From the NCBI GenBank assembly GCA_922989275.2, contig OV277857.1, forward strand, positions 8,680,001 through 8,744,000: DNA of 64,000 nucleotides, read 5' to 3'. This document shows, piece by piece, positions 1 through 11,038 of the stretch. Each line of letters starts with the position of its first letter. Position 1 is the stretch's first letter. A program made the translations under genes and the position numbers. This stretch comes from Gari tellinella. Lineage: Eukaryota > Mollusca > Bivalvia > Cardiida > Psammobiidae. The notes beneath the pieces are model-generated. The model saw only the letters and a program-made list of their open reading frames with translations. It was not told where the DNA came from and did no database searches.

Positions 1-1240
1 AAGTGAAATGCCTATCCCCACCCCTCTCAAATGTCATGCCTTTAAATGTACAAAACTTTAGAATGGCCTGTACAAATAATAATGAAAAAAATATTTCTTA
101 AATATATTTATAGGGTAACCCAAGTCTTATGCCATTTTTTAAAAAATCATTTTATGAGGCGGAAGTATGTGGTCAGCACCTGCCCCTTCATATATATATA
201 TAATCATACACCTATGCACTGGTCTGTATAAATAAAATATAGGTGTCAAAACAGGATCAGACAGGACTGGGTGTTTTCTGTGACAATGGTTTTTAGTATC
301 TGTACGATAGTTTAACTATATTCAACTGAAAAGTACTGACAACAATGATTTATTTGAATAGTCTAAACTGTTAACTGAAAGCAAGGGCCAGTTATGAATT
401 ATATGTACATCTATCCTGTACGAACAGTGTAGACTAAGATCAGAATGTTCCCATCAGAACCTTCTGAACGGGATATGTACAGTATCCTTGCAAAAGCTTA
501 TACAACCAGAGTCAGTTTTTATGGTAATGCTTGACTGGAAATAGAGTATGTTCTAAATGTTTTGTATTGGATCTAGTAATACATGTCATAATTTTTAAGT
601 GTCAGTGATACAAAATCTTATACATTCAGCTTTATAAAACAGTATAATGATAGAAAACCTAAATACCATCTCATATTTTTCTCCCTTGGAGCTAACTCAT
701 ACATGGACCTAACTAGAAACATATTTTTGTGGCCTTGCAATGATAATTGTAAAAGCAAAGTGCTTATAATTTACTTTGGAGTATAACAGTTTGCTGAAAG
801 CAATTTCCATCTTTTGTTAAATAAAATCAAAATTAAGATTTATTTTTCAATCCTTGGAAAACATTAATGCTTATGACCAAGAAAATTATTTTTATATTTT
901 TCCATTGCTTGTCATTTTCAAACAATTTTCAAACAGTTTCAGACCTTAAAAATGCTTAAAACCCAGGAGCTTCCGGGGGCCTCCGGCCCCCTGGTCCCCC
1001 AGCCAGGGCCTTGCCCTGGACCCACTGGGGGTCCTGGCAGCCCCCAAGCCCCCAGCATAGTTTTCAGTATTTTCAGTTTTGCCAACTTTCACCCATGTAT
1101 GGTGCATATTCATGACTGAATAAAGTCAAACTATTTTCTTATGTGGAAAAATAAATTAAAGGCGTAAAAAGTTGTTTCTATGGAGTTATAGGATTACTCT
1201 AAGCATAAGTCAACTGACACAGTTTTCCAAAGGCCCTCAC
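1..1240. other. HHAT intron downstream of exon 5, with a GC-rich repeat
   Basis: No further HHAT exon was recognised. Mostly AT-rich. 955-1065 is a sharply GC-rich block of Cs and Gs ending in CCCCAAGCCCCCAGC, whose composition is unlike its surroundings and suggests a dispersed repeat. A short TA run lies near 190-205. Confidence 0.5.
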
Positions 1241-1404
1241 CTGTTGTTTGAATAGATCGTATGTGAGAATGGGTCCAGTGAAGAAGAGCGGTAGGTAGAA
1301 GAGGTAACAGAACATGTCAATTATACTGTAGTGTAGCTTCCTTCCCTGACCCGAGTCTGTGGGCACCTGTGAGTCACTGCCTTCTTCCCTCTGCTGATCT
1401 GATC
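1241..1404 (-). CDS. HHAT: HHAT coding exon 5 (start of MBOAT core)
   Basis: A 164-base exon after acceptor GATACAG, ending in phase 0 at CAA-CAG before donor GTGAGG. It encodes a polar, acidic Ser/Asp/Gln loop followed by FCYLFYLPLFFTGPILTYDL. This is the highly conserved MBOAT-family Y-x-F-Y-x-P-x-(F/L)-x-x-GPI(L/I)-x-(F/Y) segment that begins the acyltransferase core. With the preceding exons it gives 276 residues; full-length HHAT proteins are near 490-510, so the catalytic Asp/His region and C-terminus must lie left of the window. The loop is longer than in vertebrate proteins. The GPIL motif makes this the most diagnostic HHAT exon here. Confidence 0.93.
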
Positions 1405-1869
1405 CTGTATCAAATTGATAGTATGTAGCGAGTAGTACAGTAGAAACCCTCATATACGATCACAAAATAATGATATTCATTTCATGTTTAAGACAGGTAG
1501 CTGCTTAACCCATTGTATTCTGGGTAATATTTGGCGGCCATTTTAAAATGTCCTCTGCAGCGGTTATAACTCAAATATTTGCAAAAGATTTTAGCAGTTT
1601 CTGATAGAATATTGACTTAGCTGCAAACAGTTTTGATCTCAGATCAGGCCCCATAAAATGGGTTAAATCAACATACGGTAAAATAGAAACATCCTCTAGG
1701 ACCTTTCTGTTTTACTTTCATATAGCGTTCAGCTGCCTAAAGTTTCAAAAACAAGGTCAAAGTTTAATAGCAAGCTTCTTTAGGAACTTGGTGAAACTAA
1801 AACAGAAAGTTCGTCTTGGAGCTTTCTGTTTTATTTAACCTCTTCCTGCCTATAGTGTATATTGATATA

Positions 1870-1975
1870 TTTTGAAAACAGAGCAGACCCAGATCAGACG
1901 GCTTCTGAAGGAGCAGTATGATCAGGATCTGCACTGTTTTCTTACAGAATCTGGCATACATACTAGAGTCTGTTT
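1870..1975. repeat. F-type central hairpin remnant
   Basis: Degraded hairpin with CAGACCCAGATCAGA and GATCAGGATCTGCACTGTTT arms around a GGCTTCTGAAGGAGC centre; no terminal repeats recognised. Confidence 0.5.
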
Positions 1976-2104
1976 TATTTCCCTAGGAAAGTCTGAATAT
2001 TTCGGTTAGTCAATGTTAAAGTTTAGACAAATGATGCACATAATTAAGTGGGCAGAGTTTTATAGATGAATAATTAACACATTCAACCTTAGTGATGAAT
2101 ATAT

Positions 2105-2500
2105 CGTCAATTCTCGTATTCTCGTGGTTTCTCATAATCTCGTGTCTTACGAAAACGGATTAAATGGACACTCCTGACATCTAGAAATAAGTTTAATCTT
2201 TTCCTCGGGTAAATTTATGTTGGAAAATGTTGTAAAGACCAATAAAACATCTTTTATGTTTGAATTATCTTTTTCCGAAATTTCAAATGTAAAACGTGTT
2301 GGATATTGTTATTCATTTAATACTAGTGTATAGTTAAAAATAAATAAACAAACAAAAATTGATGCTGCAGACCAGAAATTTGTCAATACGATAGATTTAA
2401 AGTGACTCTAAAAACACTTCTCTAAACTGAAGAGTTAACCCCCTCCATTGCAACAAACGTTGACAACCAATCGGAAGGCACGAGAATACGAGAAACATTT
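2105..2500. mobile_element. Possible MITE with TTCTCGTATTCTCGTG ends
   Basis: TTCTCGTATTCTCGTG near 2111 is inverted as CACGAGAATACGAGAA near 2479. The interior is AT-rich without an ORF. Family unknown. Confidence 0.4.
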
Positions 2501-2699
2501 GACTGATTCAGATCCTGTAGGGAGGTGTATTCAAACGTAGTAATTACCAAGATATTATTTTATTATTTTTTTTTTTATGGATGATATACTTTAGTCGGAG
2601 TTTCAACTGTTTTTTAAGCCACAAAGAAAATTTCTTAAAAGCAATGTATGTGCTTTATATATATTTTAAGGCTTAGCCACACGAGAATAGGAGACAACA

Positions 2700-2825
2700 G
2701 CATACTCATCATTCACAAATAGTGTGCCAGTGAAGATTACACTTGTCCTATGCAAACAGTGTATACCCTGATCAGAGGGCTCCTGTAGGAGCCCTCTGAT
2801 CAAGGTCTGCACTGTTTGTCATTTT
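2700..2825. repeat. F-type hairpin, terminal repeats lost
   Basis: Contains TGCAAACAGTGTATACCCTG, GATCAGAGGGCTCC, its inverse, and CTGCACTGTTTG, the central hairpin of the F family. Confidence 0.6.
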
Positions 2826-2909
2826 GCAATAAATTATTAAAATTAACCGTAAATAATCAAAATTAGACTAGCCTTAATTCACTGGGGGCTAAAGATGTAT
2901 TATCATCAA

Positions 2910-4225
2910 ATGGTTTTGCTACGACAACTTATATGGGTACTATAATAGATTTGTTTCCCTACAAACCCAGTGTATATACTGGGAAATGATTTCCTACGAA
3001 AACAAAGTTGCCTTGGTAGGAAAACACATCTACAGTGTAGCTCATTTTTTTCATTTTTTAGTCTAAAACTTTTCAATTTCACACACATATTGTAGAAAGC
3101 ATTACCTGGTAGCTTTCGTCCGAGTACTTCGGACTTTGTCAGCCAAATTGAAAAGTTTAGACTAAAAAATGAAATGAATAACACCACACAGTTAAACCTT
3201 CATCAAACTATACAGTGTAGCTCCATTATATCGCGGAAGTTGGGGTCCACGAAATGAAATCCGCGATGTGGTCGGATCGCGATATAGCCTAATTCTGAGC
3301 TGAACTAAATTCTGTTGTATATTCCATTGCCAAACTCTATTATATCAATGTCGTGCAATAAACACGGTTTCTTGGTTGATTACCTTGTTATTTCTTGTCA
3401 AAACAAGTCTTTATATGCACTGTCATATCTAGCATCAGCGTTTTCATGTGTATTATACCAAATGCGTACTTTCGTTTTTGACAACGGCCGCCATTTTGAT
3501 TTAAATGTGGTGTGTATCAGTAAGATTCAGTTACTCGTGGAAATCACACTTAATGCCTATATCGCGATTAGAAAGCGGATAAAATGAGATTTTCTCGGTT
3601 GAAGTGTCAAAAAACAATGTACCGCGGTGTATAAAATTGAAAGAACAATGAAACCAATTTACAGTTCGCAGGTTAAATTTTATTCATTTATTGGCCGACA
3701 TTGTTCGAGTACGTTGTTATCAGGTACGAATCGCAGTTATAATTGTAAGCGTCTGTTGATGTATCAAAATGTGAATGACTGGGATTTTAATGTCTGTGGT
3801 TATCTCTCCACTACTATTAATGCGGATTAGTCGACTTTGATAGTTATTACTCAATCAGGTTAGTTTGCTAATTATTGCTAAATAATGAGGGAAACTCGCG
3901 CATGCGCAAGTTCACTCAAGGCCTATTGTTTGTTTGTTAGTGCACCTGTCAATCAACGCAGCGGGATGACACACACGCAGTCCACAGATGGTGATAATTG
4001 ACACTGATTACGCAATTATAGCGACCTGTTAAAGGAAGATATAATTATGAAAGAAACAGAAATGATCGCTACTCGGCTTTTATTGACTTTTAATATACAT
4101 ATAGGAAAAAATGGGGTCCAAGCCGCGAACGCGATATATTGGCTTTCGCGAAATAGCGGACCGCGAAGTAATGGAGCTACACTGTATTATAATACCCATA
4201 TAAGTTGTCGTAGCAAAACATTAAT
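2910..4225. mobile_element. Inverted-repeat element P enclosing element O
   Basis: TTTTGCTACGACAACTTATA at 2911 is inverted near 4200-4222 (ATAAGTTGTCGTAGCAAAAC). Inside lies a hairpin whose arms (TTCAATTT/AAATTGAA region, 3050-3080 and 3147-3175) enclose about 60 bases, then element O at 3211-4186. Confidence 0.6.
3211..4186. mobile_element. Element O: pogo/Tigger-like, TA target, 976 bp
   Basis: Bounded by TA. Termini CAGTGTAGCTCCATTATATC and inverted ATTACTTCGCGG...-type sequence with GGAGCTACACTG at the right. CAGT ends, a TA duplication and CGCGGA-rich subterminal sequence resemble pogo/Tigger elements. Short ORFs inside show no recognisable transposase, so it is non-autonomous or decayed. 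Confidence 0.65.
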
Positions 4226-4317
4226 TTTCACGACAATACGTCATTGGCCCCCTGTATAATTTAAAATTTGAATAGTCCGTTAAAAGTGTCCGAAAGTGAA
4301 CGAGTTGAACATATTAC

Positions 4318-4453
4318 CTTTTGTTTCTTGCGGTGGTTTATGGTTCCAGCATTTCTCTACACAGAAGCTTGTTACCCTGATGTTGGTCAGGGCCAGGGTG
4401 AACATTAGAAGGTATAGCCAGCTCTCTTCCTCGTCCTTCTCTACCAGGCCATG
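4318..4453 (-). CDS. HHAT: HHAT coding exon 4 (charged loop and TM helix)
   Basis: A 136-base exon starting in phase 0 after acceptor TATTTCCAG and ending in phase 1 before donor GTAATA. It encodes HGLVEKDEEESWLYLLMFTL and then a segment with TSFCVEKCW. This matches the family pattern of an acidic loop followed by a YLL-x-FTL membrane helix and a (Y)TSFSLE-x-CW motif. The terminal single G joins the GA of the next exon to form Gly. The first 18 bases and the acceptor are duplicated upstream in the intron at about 4653-4671 as part of a degenerate tandem array, which creates a decoy acceptor (see findings). Confidence 0.9.
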
Positions 4454-4460
4454 CTGGAAA

Positions 4461-5237
4461 TATACAGGAGACAGAGCTCCAGATATGGGGAGTATCTCAA
4501 AATCTAAACTCTTTATTTATGCATTAAATCCTATATTGTCACTACTCATTAGAATCGTCTCAAAGAGACGATTCTATTGAGTAGCAACACCATAGGATTT
4601 GGTTCTGAAATAAGTGAGAAAATCTGGAGCCCTGATCTAATTGTATAAATCCTTCTCTACCAGGTCATGCTGGGAACATACAGACAGAGCTCCAGATAAG
4701 GGGAGTATCTAAAAAACCTAAAATCTTTATTTTTTAATTAAATCCTATGGTGTCACTTCTCATTAGAATCGTCTCTTAGAGACGATTCTAACGAGTAGTG
4801 ACATCATAGGATTTGGTGCTGAAATAATTGAAGTAAAAAACGTTTGATGTATTCAGTTTCCTCCCCCCTATACAGGAGACAGAGCTCCAGATAAGGGGAG
4901 TATCTAAAAAACTAAAACTTAAATTTTTGCATTAAATCCTATAATGTTACTACTAATTAGAACTTCTCGAGACAATCCCAATGAGAAGTGCATAGATTTG
5001 GTGCTGAAATAATTTAAGTGAGAAAATGTTTGATTTGTTCAGTTTCCTCCCCACTATACAGGGGACAGAGCTCCAGATAAGTGGAGTGGAGGGGTCCTCT
5101 AATTGTCAGAGACAATTCTAATGAGTAGTGACAAAATAGGATTTGGCGCTGAAATAATTTAGGTGAGAAAAGTTTTGATTTGTTCAGTTTCCTCACCCTT
5201 GTATAGGAGACAGAGCTCTAGATAAGGAGAGCATCCA
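4461..5237. repeat. Degenerate tandem array of N-family hairpin units
   Basis: The phrase GACAGAGCTCCAGATAAGG recurs near 4470, 4683, 4869, 5055 and, altered, 5208, a spacing of about 150-215. The first two units carry a hairpin with arms ATTAGAATCGTCTC and GAGACGATTCTA; later units have decayed arms. It abuts HHAT exon 4, and part of that exon edge is duplicated in the second unit. Confidence 0.75.
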
Positions 5238-5892
5238 AACAAGAGGACCATGATGGCCCTATATCGCTCACCTGAGAATAATAGTGGTAATTAATTATGT
5301 AAGTTGAAAATCAAATGACAAGAAGTTTGTTACATGTCGAATGTAAAAGGTCTTACAGTTTCAGAGAATATTTTCAAAGGTTTTCCTATATAAGTCTATG
5401 TAAAACTGATAAGCCCCATGGCAGAGCCATTTTTGACCTGGGGGTCATGATTTTAGAACAATCTTAGTAGAGGACCAGAAGGCAAAGCTACATGCCAAAT
5501 ATAAAAGGTCTTGGCCTTATGGTTTCAGAGAAGAAGAATTTTAAAGGTTTTCCTATATAAGTCTATGTAAATCTGATAAGTCCCGGGCGGGGCCATTTTT
5601 GACCCGGGGGCCATGATTTGAACAATCTTGGTAGAGGACCGTAAGGCATAGCTACATGCCAAATATAAAAGGTCTAGGCCTTACAGTTTCAGAGAAGAAG
5701 ACATTTAAAGGTTTTCCTATATAAGTCTATGTAAAACTGATAAGCACTGGGGCGGGGCCATTTTTGACCCGGGGGTCATGATTTGAACATTCTTTGTAGA
5801 GAACCATAAGGCAAAGCTACATGCCAAATATAAAAGGTCTAGTCCATACAGTTTTAGAGAAGAAGAGTTTTAAAGGTTTTCCTATATAACTC
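5238..5892 (+). mobile_element. Pearl-type repeat element A, left part
   Basis: Starts with ACAAGAGGACCATGATGGCC and TCGCTCACCTGAG, then about four monomers of roughly 165 bp (phrases TAAAACTGATAAGCCC, GGCGGGGCCATTTTTGACCC, GGCAAAGCTACATGCCAAAT). The organisation matches the bivalve pearl/CvE/MgE elements (tandem ~160-bp core repeats, then an ACGG-type microsatellite), regarded as non-autonomous Helitron-like. Interrupted by element B at 5893. Confidence 0.65.
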
Positions 5893-6387
5893 TATGTACA
5901 AGAGGGCCATGGCCCTAAATTCGCTCACCTGAGGACATTGAAGTTTGTACCTAAGTTGACTGGGCAAGACAACATTTTAATATAACTATAAATGGAGTTA
6001 TCTTCCAGACAAGAAAACATGACAAAAGTGAATTTTGTTGCCAAGCTTATGACCCTTATCCATGACACATCCTCTTATCAAGCTATTTCCATTTCCAATA
6101 AATGATAATTATTTCACTAGCGTCAGCAGAACTGGAATTATTTTCCTGACAATAAAATATGACAAAGGGGAAAAACTAAATATTGCTGCCCTTGTGCATG
6201 GCATTTTCTCTCATCAGTTTCTTTCCATACATAAAATTTCATTACAATAGCATCAGTAGAACTGAAGTTGTCTTCTTGACAAGAAAATATCACAAAGGGA
6301 AATAACTAAAAAAACAATGATGTCAGAGTTATGGCCTTTGCAAATGGCACTTCCTCTCATCAGGCTCTTTCCAAATAGGCAATTTCA

Positions 6388-6806
6388 TTTTACCCATTAC
6401 CCCATAGCATGTTTCTAGTTTTGAAAATAGGTGGCCACCTAAAGCAGGTTGAAAGTAAAGCAGAATGTGTCTTAACCCTTAGCCTGCAACTCACGACTAT
6501 AACTTTATATGCAAACAGCTTGGATCCGGATTAGACGCCGAGTAACTCGGCATCTCATCCTGATCCAAGCTGTTTGACACTCGGACAACATTTTCAGCAA
6601 TTTTGAGCAACTTTGAAGCACTTTGAAACTTGAAGCAGACGAGAAATATAGCAGACGACAATTTATTTGGCGGGCTAAGGGTTAATGCACACTTTGCTTT
6701 ACTTTCGCATCTTACATTTTCATGACTGTTTAAAGTGGAATTATTTTCTTAAGTAGAGGAATAAATCAAAGGCCTAAAAATGCACATTTATGGGGTAATG
6801 GGTTAA
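6388..6806. mobile_element. C-family MITE interrupted by an E-family MITE
   Basis: TTACCCATTACCCC at the left and GGGGTAATGGGTTAA at the right. The hairpin half AAAGCAGGTTGAAAGTAAAG ends at 6471, where the E element is inserted. Confidence 0.75.
6472..6685. mobile_element. E-family MITE (TTAA), nested in C
   Basis: TTAACCCTTAGCCTGC to GGGCTAAGGGTTAA with TTAA on both sides. Central palindrome CAAACAGCTTGGATCC...GATCCAAGCTGTTTG around GACGCCGAGTAACTCGGC. Confidence 0.8.
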
Positions 6807-7740
6807 CAAACGTCAGTATATGGGGGGAAAGGGTTGAATCCTGGACAAGAAAAAATGAAAAGACATACAGATAACTCTGACAAAACCAATATTAAACATA
6901 TGTATAAATATGGCATAAGACATAATTACATAACTGTCAGTGGATCACTTCCAGATCCTGTTTCTCTAAGTATGAAGCAGACTGAACCATATCTAAACTT
7001 TAGCAGACAACATGTTCAGCTGATCATGACCAGTTCTGTGATACTCCCTACCAGTACCAGTTGCATAATATTTGACCTCAGTGGCTATAGAGCTCTGGGG
7101 CTTACCCTTACCAGACTGAAATGATGTCTGCTTAAAACCTACTGTATGTGAAAAGTGTACAAAAAAACAATTTAGAAAATGTTAAGTTGGTAAATGAGTG
7201 GCAAATAGGTTGGATCCAGATTAGATGTAGCATTATGATTATGTTGCATCTGATCTGGATCCAAAATGTTTGCAAATATTGGCTATTTGCCCTTAGTATA
7301 TTAAGAGTAACTCAGGTAAAATACAGTTCTGCTTCTGCTGCATCAAAAATACTGTGAAACCTGCCTAGAGCAGCACTTAAACTGCGCAGGGTGGCGTCAA
7401 GTGTGACCCTAGGGATTTCATTTTAACAAACTATAGAGGGATCGACCAGGAGATTCTACTGTAAAAATATCAAAGCTTAGGGCCTAGTAGTTTTTAGCAA
7501 GAAGATTTTTTAAAGTTTTTTGCTTTTTCAAGCAGAGTTTTTGCTTTTTCTCTTTCATTTGAACAACTTCTGTAGAGAAGCATCCAAGGAACATCATGAG
7601 CAGTTTGAATCCATCCCTACAATCCGCGGGTTCAGAGGAGATGTCGTTTTAAGTAAAAGTGAACGGATAGACGGACAGACGTACTACGGACGGTGAGCGG
7701 TCACAATAGCTCACCTTGAGCCTTTGGCTCAGGTGAGCTA

Positions 7741-8478
7741 AAAACTGATAAGCCCAAGGGCGGGGCCATTTTTTACCCGGAGGTCATGATTTGAATAATG
7801 TTGGTAGAGGACCAGATGGAAAAGCTACATGCCAAATATAAAAGGTCTAGGTCATACAGTTTCAGAGAATAAGAGTTATAAAGGTTTTCCTATGAAAAAC
7901 TGATAAGCCCAGGGGCGGGCCATTTTTGACCCGGGGGTCATTATTTTAACAATCTTGGTCAAGGTTCACAACATGATACTACATATGAAATTTAGTTGTC
8001 CTAGGACTTATAGTTATTGATAAAAAGATTTTTAAAGGTTTGACTTCGGCTGTCAATATTATGTAAATGCGGTAAATGACCACGCCCTCTGGCGGCCATG
8101 TTTTTTGACAGATCAAATTTTTTTGAACAACTTTGAAAGTGTATTAATTGAGAAACATTTTGGTGAAAACTAAATTGAAATCGGACCAGTAGTTTTTGAG
8201 AAGAAGATTTTTTTAGATATTGTGCATGGTTGCCATGGCAACAAGACCTATAGCCAAACCCACTTTTTTTCAACAATTTTTGAAGCTCACAACTACAGTA
8301 TGTATCTGACCAAGTTTGGTTAAAATTGGGCCATTGGTTTCAGAGAAGAAGTTATTTGAAACAAATTGTGAACAGACGACACGGACACCGACACGGACAC
8401 GGACACCAACACCGACGTACGACGGACGGCGACCGATCACAATAGCTCACCTTGAGCACTTTGTGCTCAGGTGAGCTA
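7741..8478 (+). mobile_element. Pearl-type repeat element A, right part
   Basis: Resumes with AAAACTGATAAGCCC, gives two more monomers (TAAAACTGATAAGCCCAAGG near 7738; GGGGCGGGCCATTTTTGACC near 7911), then a divergent stretch, a CGGACAC-rich simple repeat at 8379-8408, a GACGGACGGCGACC tract, and the terminal hairpin AGCTCACCTTGAGCAC/GTGCTCAGGTGAGCT. Confidence 0.6.
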
Positions 8479-8985
8479 AAAACTAAAACTTTAATTTTTG
8501 CATTAAATCGTATGGTGTCACTACTCATAAGAATCATATCTTCGAGCAGTCACCTGTTGTAAACACCTATAAACAATTAACACAATTTAGTGGTCATAAT
8601 AAAAGGGTTTTTTCTGTAGTGTGTGAATTTTTCTGGGCTCCAGATAAGAGTAGTAAACCAAATATTTCCAAGTTTGTTCTCTACTACATATAGTCCCAAA
8701 ATCTTTATTGTGACTACTCAATAGAATCATTTCCAAGAGAAGATTCTAATGAGTTTTACAGTTTGGTGGAGACAACAGCAGGGCTCTAGATAAGAAGGAT
8801 TAAACTGAACATATCCAATATTTTCTCACTCATTTCAGCACCACCAAATCCTATGGTGTTACCACTCATTAGAATTGTCTCGAAGAGACAATTCTAATGA
8901 GTAGTGACACCATAGGGTTTAATGCAGAAATAAAGATTTAGTTTTTGAGATACTACCCTTACCTGGAGCTCTGCAACAGGGACCC
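8479..8985. repeat. N-family hairpin copies
   Basis: At least three partial or complete N units. The best is 8783-8985, with AGGGCTCTAGATAAG and CCTGGAGCTCTG termini and a nearly perfect hairpin centred near 8882 (arms ATTAGAATTGTCTC / GAGACAATTCTAAT, then GTGACACCATAGG). Confidence 0.65.
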
Positions 8986-9215
8986 ATTTCATAAAACTTT
9001 GAACAAAAAATGTTGTCGTTTGTCAGATTATAAAAGTCTCAATTATTTTTTATTTCTCCATCTAATCAAGTTTTGTGACATCTCTTGGAATCGTCTTGAA
9101 GGAAGGATTCCAATGAGATGTCACAAGACATGATTAGATAGAGAAATCAGAAGTTAAATGCATTTTCACATTTTGACTTACAACCATTTTTGTCGTACAA
9201 AGTTTTATCACATAA
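8978..9215. mobile_element. D-family hairpin element (degenerate)
   Basis: GGGACCCATTTCATAAAACT at the left. Central hairpin arms GTGACATCTCTTGGAATCGT and inverse with AGATGTCACAAGACATGATT; TTTTTGTCGTACAAAGTTTT at the right. Confidence 0.6.
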
Positions 9216-9795
9216 ACGTGCAAAATATAGAGGGCCGTAAAAATCGTATGGCCCACTGGGCATATATTTTATACTAATTTTCGATTCACCAAAATACTGT
9301 ACTACTACGCCGACTGTAAATCAGTAAAGAGAATCTAGACAAACTTAGATCACCACTAGGTATTGAAACATTCCCAAGTGTCCTAGAAACATTATTCCGA
9401 GCAGTCCCACAAACTCAGGCTGCATAGAGCTCTAGTATTAACAGTGATTCAGACTGTTTTTCAAATTCAGACGTTACAATGATAATGACGTCATGTTGCT
9501 CTAACGACGTTATTTTGAAAACGAAACTAGATTCTAAATGTCAACTGATCATTTTTTAGTCAATTACAACCATTTTTAAATTAAATATTAATCTAAAATT
9601 GAATATGGTATCAGAGAAGTCTTTTCACAGCACATTGATGTTGATTTTCTTTATTTTAGTTTGATAGGTGTTTTTCATTACGGATGAATACAACCGAATT
9701 ACGCCTATGGCGAATCGTTTGCTAAGAGCCGAGGGCAAAAGTGAAAGTAAGACCGTTCGGATTTTCGTGTCATTTTGGTGTTCATGTGATAAATA

Positions 9796-9960
9796 GGATA
9801 TCAAATTCGTGTGTGTTCTGTCGTGAATTTATTGAACTCGTTGGATAAAATGATATGTTGCTCGCCAAGGCTCGCAACATATGATTTTATCCAACTCGTT
9901 CAATAAATTCACGACTGAACACACACTCATTCAATATCCTCTATTTATGAAACGGGCCCC
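9796..9960. repeat. Long hairpin ending in ATGAAACGGGCCCCT
   Basis: Arms of about 65 bases (TTCGTGTGTGTTCTG / GAACACACACTCATTC; GATAAAATGATATGTTGC / GCAACATATGATTTTATC) around CTCGCCAAGGCTCG. It ends about 20 bases from the HHAT exon 3 donor. The GGGCCCC end suggests it belongs to a larger D-like element starting near 8978. Confidence 0.6.
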
Positions 9961-9981
9961 TGATTTCACGATTAAACTCAC

Positions 9982-10176
9982 CATTAATGAAACAAATGGC
10001 TCAAAGTTGAGTGTGGAGAGTAGAACAAGGGAGACCACCCAGACAAGTATAGGGTATGTTGTCAAGGAAACTAGGTACATGACCGTGGCATGTGAAACAA
10101 ACAAACACACCGGCCTCCAGCCAACCAGCTGACATATTGCAATCACAGAGTATCCCAAAAATGCAGCGTTCCTGTA
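9982..10176 (-). CDS. HHAT: HHAT coding exon 3 (transmembrane helices)
   Basis: A 195-base exon, exactly 65 codons, phase 0 at both ends. Acceptor CTTTCTTCAG precedes TAC-AGG-AAC; donor is ATG|GTGAGT. The product is strongly hydrophobic with about two membrane spans (LGYSVIAICQLVGW; PILVWVVSLVLLSTLNF). The LLSTL motif near the end occupies the position of the equivalent segment in vertebrate HHAT, just before the charged loop encoded by the next exon. An alternative acceptor four bases downstream (TACAG) would break the frame and was rejected because only TTCAG gives phase 0. The donor lies about 20 bases from the terminus of a large inverted-repeat element ending near 9960. Confidence 0.86.
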
Positions 10177-10220
10177 CTGAAGAAAGGAGAACATAGATTA
10201 GCAAATACACATTAAACTCA

Positions 10221-10432
10221 TTAACCCTTAGCCCGCCAAATAAATTGTCGTCTGCTACATTTCTCGTCTGCTTCAAGTTTCAAAGTGCTTCAAAGTTGCT
10301 CAAAATTGCTGAAAATGTTGTCCAAGCGCAAACAGCTTGGATCTGGATGAGACGCCGAGTTACTCGGCTTCTCATCCGGATCCAAGCTGTTTGCATATGG
10401 AGCTATAGTCGTGAGTGGCAGGCTAAGGGTTA
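10221..10432. mobile_element. E-family MITE (TTAA)
   Basis: TTAACCCTTAGCCCGCC to GGCAGGCTAAGGGTTA. Central palindrome with AAACAGCTTGGATC and GACGCCGAGTTACTCGGC. Confidence 0.8.
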
Positions 10433-10434
10433 GT

Positions 10435-10671
10435 TTAACCCATTACCCCATAAATATGCCTTTTTCACACCTTTAATTAATACTTCTACTGAAGAAAAAA
10501 GTTCCAGTTTGTTTTATCACGAATAAAAATCATAAGCAATATTTTCTATATTCTAGCAGATAATAGCTAAAAGCAGGCTGAAAATAAAGCAGAATGCACC
10601 TTACTTTCAACCTGCTTTAAGTGATTACATATCTTCAAAAGTAGAAACGAGGTAATGGGGTTATGGGTTAA
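10435..10671. mobile_element. C-family MITE, central hairpin half deleted
   Basis: TTAACCCATTACCCCATAAA to GGGGTTATGGGTTAA. Only one half of the usual GCAGGCTGAAAATAAAGCAG hairpin pair is well kept. Confidence 0.75.
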
Positions 10672-10788
10672 GTACAGAATTCAATTCTCCAATTAAGCCT
10701 GGTCTATTTTCTACTTTTCAGGAGTGATAATTATAATAACAATATGTTGCATAATAACAAACATTGCAGACCCTCATCAGAGGGCTAC

Positions 10789-11038
10789 TTAACTCTTTCC
10801 TCCCTAAAACTTCAAATGGACAATCCCAGTTTCCATTTTAGTCTAGTCCATTTCTGACTTTTAAGGGTTGTTTTTGTCAATGTTTTGCATTATGACAAAC
10901 AGTGAAGACCCAGATCAGAAGGCTCCGTAAGGAGCCCTCTGATCTGGGTATTCACTGTTTGCATAGGACAATGTACTTTTCACATGCATACTGTTTGAAA
11001 ACGACGCCTATAAGCGGAACTAGGGTTCAAAGGGTTAA
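10789..11038. mobile_element. F-family MITE (TTAA)
   Basis: TTAACTCTTTCCTCCC to CTAGGGTTCAAAGGGTTAA. Central hairpin CAAACAGTGAAGACCCAGAT, GGCTCCGTAAGGAGCC, inverse. It sits in the loop of an older AACATTGCAGACCC...GAGGGCT remnant. Confidence 0.8.

Larger units (their letters stand above)
5893..7740 (+). mobile_element. Pearl-type repeat element B, inserted into element A
   Basis: Left end CAAGAGGGCCATGGCCCTAA and right end GACGGACAGACG... then AGCTCACCTTGAGCC and GGCTCAGGTGAGCTA, a short terminal hairpin. It carries about three ~130-bp units (GACAAGAAAATATSACAAAG, CACTTCCTCTCATCA) at 5990-6390, then nested C and E MITEs. Removing it rejoins element A sequence ...CTCTATGTA with AAAACTGATAAGCCC. 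Confidence 0.6.

Noticed and set aside
9881..10132. Plus-strand ORF and a second minus frame (10001-10276) over HHAT exon 3
   Set aside because: Only the 9982-10176 minus frame is hydrophobic, phase-matched and HHAT-like.
10171..10176. Alternative acceptor TACAG for HHAT exon 3
   Set aside because: It would put the exon in a phase that does not join exon 2, which ends in phase 0.
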